The notes beneath the pieces are model-generated. The model saw nothing but the letters and a program-made list of their open reading frames with translations. It made no database searches and had not been told where the DNA came from. From an uncultured Magnetococcales bacterium (GTDB lineage Bacteria > Pseudomonadota > Magnetococcia > Magnetococcales > Magnetaquicoccaceae): a stretch of 6,756 nucleotides of DNA. Below, in pieces: positions 4,641 through 6,756 of this stretch. Location of the stretch: the NCBI GenBank assembly GCA_903913345.1, contig CAIWLA010000288.1:1-6756 (forward strand), read 5' to 3'. The position numbers and the translations under genes are program-made. Within the stretch, counting starts at the first letter, position 1. Each line of letters starts with the position of its first letter.

Positions 4641-6756
4641 ATGCCCTACACCGATTTTGTTCATCTGCATGTTCATTCGGGGTTTTCTCTCCTGACCTCC
4701 AGTGCCCGCGTCGAGTCGCTCATCCAGCGGGCCAAGGCCTTGCAGATGCCTGCCCTGGCCTTGACCGACCATGGCAATCTGTTCGCGGCGATTCCCTTTT
4801 TTACCGGCTGTCTCAAGGCGGGCATCAAGCCCATTCTGGGCGCGCAACTCAATCTGGTGGCCGATCGCCATGACCGTTCCATCCGTTCTGACCTGGAAAT
4901 CCGGGATCAGTTGATCCTGTTGTGCCGCAACCAGGAGGGTTGGAAAAATTTGTTGCGCCTGGTGTCGGCGGGTCATCTCGAAGGGAGTCACGACAAACCC
5001 AGGATTGATTTTTCCTTGTTGCAGCAGCACCATCGGGGTCTGATCGCCCTCTCGGCGGCCCACAAGGGGGAGGTGGGTCGCCTGTTGCGGTCGGGGCGGT
5101 GGGAGCAGGCGGAACAGGCGGCGTTGGCCCTGCGCACCCTGTTCCAGGAGGAGACGGAGCCGGGACAGTCCGATGGATCCGCCAGCCATCTGCCCGGTTT
5201 TTTTCTGGAACTGCAACGCCATGGGCTGACCGACGAGAAGGGGGTGAACGAGGCCACCATCCGTCTGGCGCACCAACTGGATATTCCCCTGGTCGCCAGC
5301 AATGACATCCATTTTATCGAGACCGATGGCCATCGTGCCCAGGATGCCCTGCTCTGTGTCGGGCTGGGTCATACCCTGTTCGAGGAAAACCGCCCCCGTT
5401 TGACCGACCGCCACGGTTTTCCCACGCCACAACAGATGGCGACCCTCTTTGCCGATGTGCCGGAGGCCCTGTCCAATACCCTGTATGTGGCCCAACGGTG
5501 CAACGTGCAACTGGAACTGGGCAAGACGGTGCTGCCCGACTATCAACCGCCACGCGGGGAAGATCTGGACTCCTGTTTGCGGCGGGAGGCGGAGGAGGGG
5601 CTGCAAAACCGCTTGCAGGGACATGTCCTGCCCGAATGCCCGGAAACGGAGCAGGCGGCGACCGAGACATTCTACCGGGAGCGGCTTTCCTATGAGCTGG
5701 AAGTCATTCTGCAAATGGGATTTTCCGGTTATTTTCTCATCGTCTCCGACTTTATTCGCTGGGCCAAGCGGCAGGGGATTCCTGTCGGTCCTGGGCGCGG
5801 ATCGGGGGCCGGATCGCTGGTGGCCTGGTCCCTGGATATTACCGACCTGGATCCCATCCGTTACCAACTGTTGTTTGAACGGTTTCTCAACCCGGAACGG
5901 GTCTCCATGCCGGACTTTGACGTGGATTTTTGCATGGATAACCGGGAACGGGTGATCCACTATGTCCGGGACAAGTATGGGTCGGACCGGGTGGCGCAAA
6001 TTATCACCTTTGGGACGTTGCAGGCGCGGGCGGTCATCCGGGATGTGGGTCGGGTTCTGGAGTTTCCCTATGGCCGCGTGGATCGGATCGCCAAGCTGAT
6101 CCCCATGACGCTGGGCATCACCCTGACCCAGGCCATCGAGCAGGAAGAGCGTCTCCGCCAGTTGATGGAGGAAGAGGAGGATGTCAACGACTTGATGCAA
6201 TTGGCCATGGCGTTGGAGGGATTGCCCCGCTCGGCGGGCACCCATGCGGCGGGTGTGGTCATGGCCAACGGTCCGTTGACCGACATGGTTCCGTTGTACC
6301 GGGATCCCCGTTCCGACATGCCGGTCACCCAGTTCAACATGGGGGATGTGGAAAAGGCCGGTCTGGTCAAGTTTGACTTTCTTGGTCTGAAAACCTTGAC
6401 CGTCATTGCCGATGTCCTGACCCTGGTCAATCGGGAACGGACCGCCTCCGGGGAGGCCCCGATCGACATCAACCGGATCGAGATGACCGACCGCCCAACC
6501 TTTACCCTGCTCCAGTCGGGCCAGACCCGTGGCGTCTTCCAGTTGGAATCGTCCGGGATGCGGGAGATCCTGAAAAAGCTGGCACCGGACACCTTCGAGG
6601 AGGTGATTGCCCTGGTGGCCCTCTACCGTCCGGGTCCATTAGGCTCTGGCATGGTGGACGATTTTATCAATCGCAAACACCGTCGGGTGGAGGTCAGCTA
6701 TCCCCTGCCCATGCTGGAACCGATCCTGAAAGAGACCTTTGGGGTCATTCTCTACC
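4641..6756 (+). CDS. dnaE: DNA polymerase III alpha subunit, N-terminal 705 codons (3' end outside window)
   Basis: This is the catalytic subunit of the replicative polymerase, running off the right edge with no stop or frameshift. The PHP domain (1 to about 270) opens FVHLHVHSGFSLL with H8, H10 and H12, then LTDHGN (D43, H44) and SNDIHF (H224). The polymerase domain follows: PVGPGRGSGAGS at 381-392, MPDFDVDF with catalytic D425 and D427, LPRSAGTHAAGVV, and VKFDFLGL with the third aspartate D579. These aspartates align with D401, D403 and D555 of E. coli DnaE at a constant offset of 24, so the palm is collinear. The visible sequence ends at GVILY; relative to the 1160-residue E. coli protein about 60% is shown, and the beta-binding, tau-binding and OB regions are missing. 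The motifs fit the main replicative DnaE1 rather than the mutagenic DnaE2/ImuC, but the C-terminus would be needed for certainty. ATG 4641 gives a normal family N-terminus yet has no clear Shine-Dalgarno; an in-frame TTG at 4605 is a poorer alternative. Confidence 0.95.
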   Translation, partial: MPYTDFVHLHVHSGFSLLTSSARVESLIQRAKALQMPALALTDHGNLFAAIPFFTGCLKAGIKPILGAQLNLVADRHDRSIRSDLEIRDQLILLCRNQEGWKNLLRLVSAGHLEGSHDKPRIDFSLLQQHHRGLIALSAAHKGEVGRLLRSGRWEQAEQAALALRTLFQEETEPGQSDGSASHLPGFFLELQRHGLTDEKGVNEATIRLAHQLDIPLVASNDIHFIETDGHRAQDALLCVGLGHTLFEENRPRLTDRHGFPTPQQMATLFADVPEALSNTLYVAQRCNVQLELGKTVLPDYQPPRGEDLDSCLRREAEEGLQNRLQGHVLPECPETEQAATETFYRERLSYELEVILQMGFSGYFLIVSDFIRWAKRQGIPVGPGRGSGAGSLVAWSLDITDLDPIRYQLLFERFLNPERVSMPDFDVDFCMDNRERVIHYVRDKYGSDRVAQIITFGTLQARAVIRDVGRVLEFPYGRVDRIAKLIPMTLGITLTQAIEQEERLRQLMEEEEDVNDLMQLAMALEGLPRSAGTHAAGVVMANGPLTDMVPLYRDPRSDMPVTQFNMGDVEKAGLVKFDFLGLKTLTVIADVLTLVNRERTASGEAPIDINRIEMTDRPTFTLLQSGQTRGVFQLESSGMREILKKLAPDTFEEVIALVALYRPGPLGSGMVDDFINRKHRRVEVSYPLPMLEPILKETFGVILY

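Noticed and set aside
4524..6245. A 573-codon open frame on the minus strand opposite dnaE
   Set aside because: It is antisense to a clear, motif-complete dnaE and its translation is rich in Gln, His, Gly and Arg with no recognisable domain. Long antisense frames of this kind follow from GC-rich codon bias.
1..6756. Search for CRISPR repeats, insertion sequences, tRNA, phage or toxin-antitoxin genes as a hidden new system
   Set aside because: I found no periodic repeats, transposase motifs, cloverleaf structures or unrecognised operons. The window is almost fully occupied by known chromosomal gene families.

Overview
The window is about 6.8 kb of GC-rich, densely coding chromosome from a Gram-negative proteobacterium. 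It carries five protein genes: three complete and two cut by the window edges. A GapR/DUF2312 gene points to Alphaproteobacteria or a close sister group. The Cys/His-rich GAF-GGDEF protein and the divergence of DnaE from E. coli resemble Magnetococcus-type magnetotactic bacteria. That placement is an inference from family resemblance, not from any search.

Layout, left to right. (1) Positions 1-1062, + strand: the 3' part of a GAF-GGDEF diguanylate cyclase, with intact GGEEF and RxxD sites. (2) Positions 1063-1220: an intergenic region with an imperfect hairpin followed by seven T (probable intrinsic terminator), set inside an 11-bp perfect inverted repeat, then a good ribosome binding site. 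(3) Positions 1221-1520, + strand: a GapR-like nucleoid protein. (4) Positions 1535-2548, + strand: a family 4 (4Fe-4S) uracil-DNA glycosylase, 14 bases after gapR and probably co-transcribed with it. (5) Positions 2526-4487, - strand: a DinG/YoaA-type 4Fe-4S superfamily 2 DNA helicase, converging on the glycosylase with a 23-bp tail-to-tail overlap. (6) Positions 4488-4640: a divergent promoter region. (7) Positions 4641 to the window end, + strand: the first 705 codons of dnaE, the replicative DNA polymerase III alpha subunit, open and without frameshift.

Four of the five genes deal with DNA: nucleoid/overtwisted-DNA binding (GapR), removal of uracil from deaminated cytosine (UDG), Fe-S helicase repair (DinG/YoaA-like) and replication (DnaE). 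This is a plausible genome-maintenance neighbourhood, although the genes lie in at least three transcription units. The cyclic-di-GMP gene appears to be a separate unit ending at the terminator.

I see no mobile element, CRISPR array, tRNA, rRNA or phage gene, and no convincing new system. The most interesting points are the structured gapR upstream region, the face-to-face promoters between the helicase gene and dnaE, the mixed set of PHP metal ligands in DnaE, and the conserved Cys/His cluster in the GAF domain. No gene-free stretch exceeds about 160 bases.
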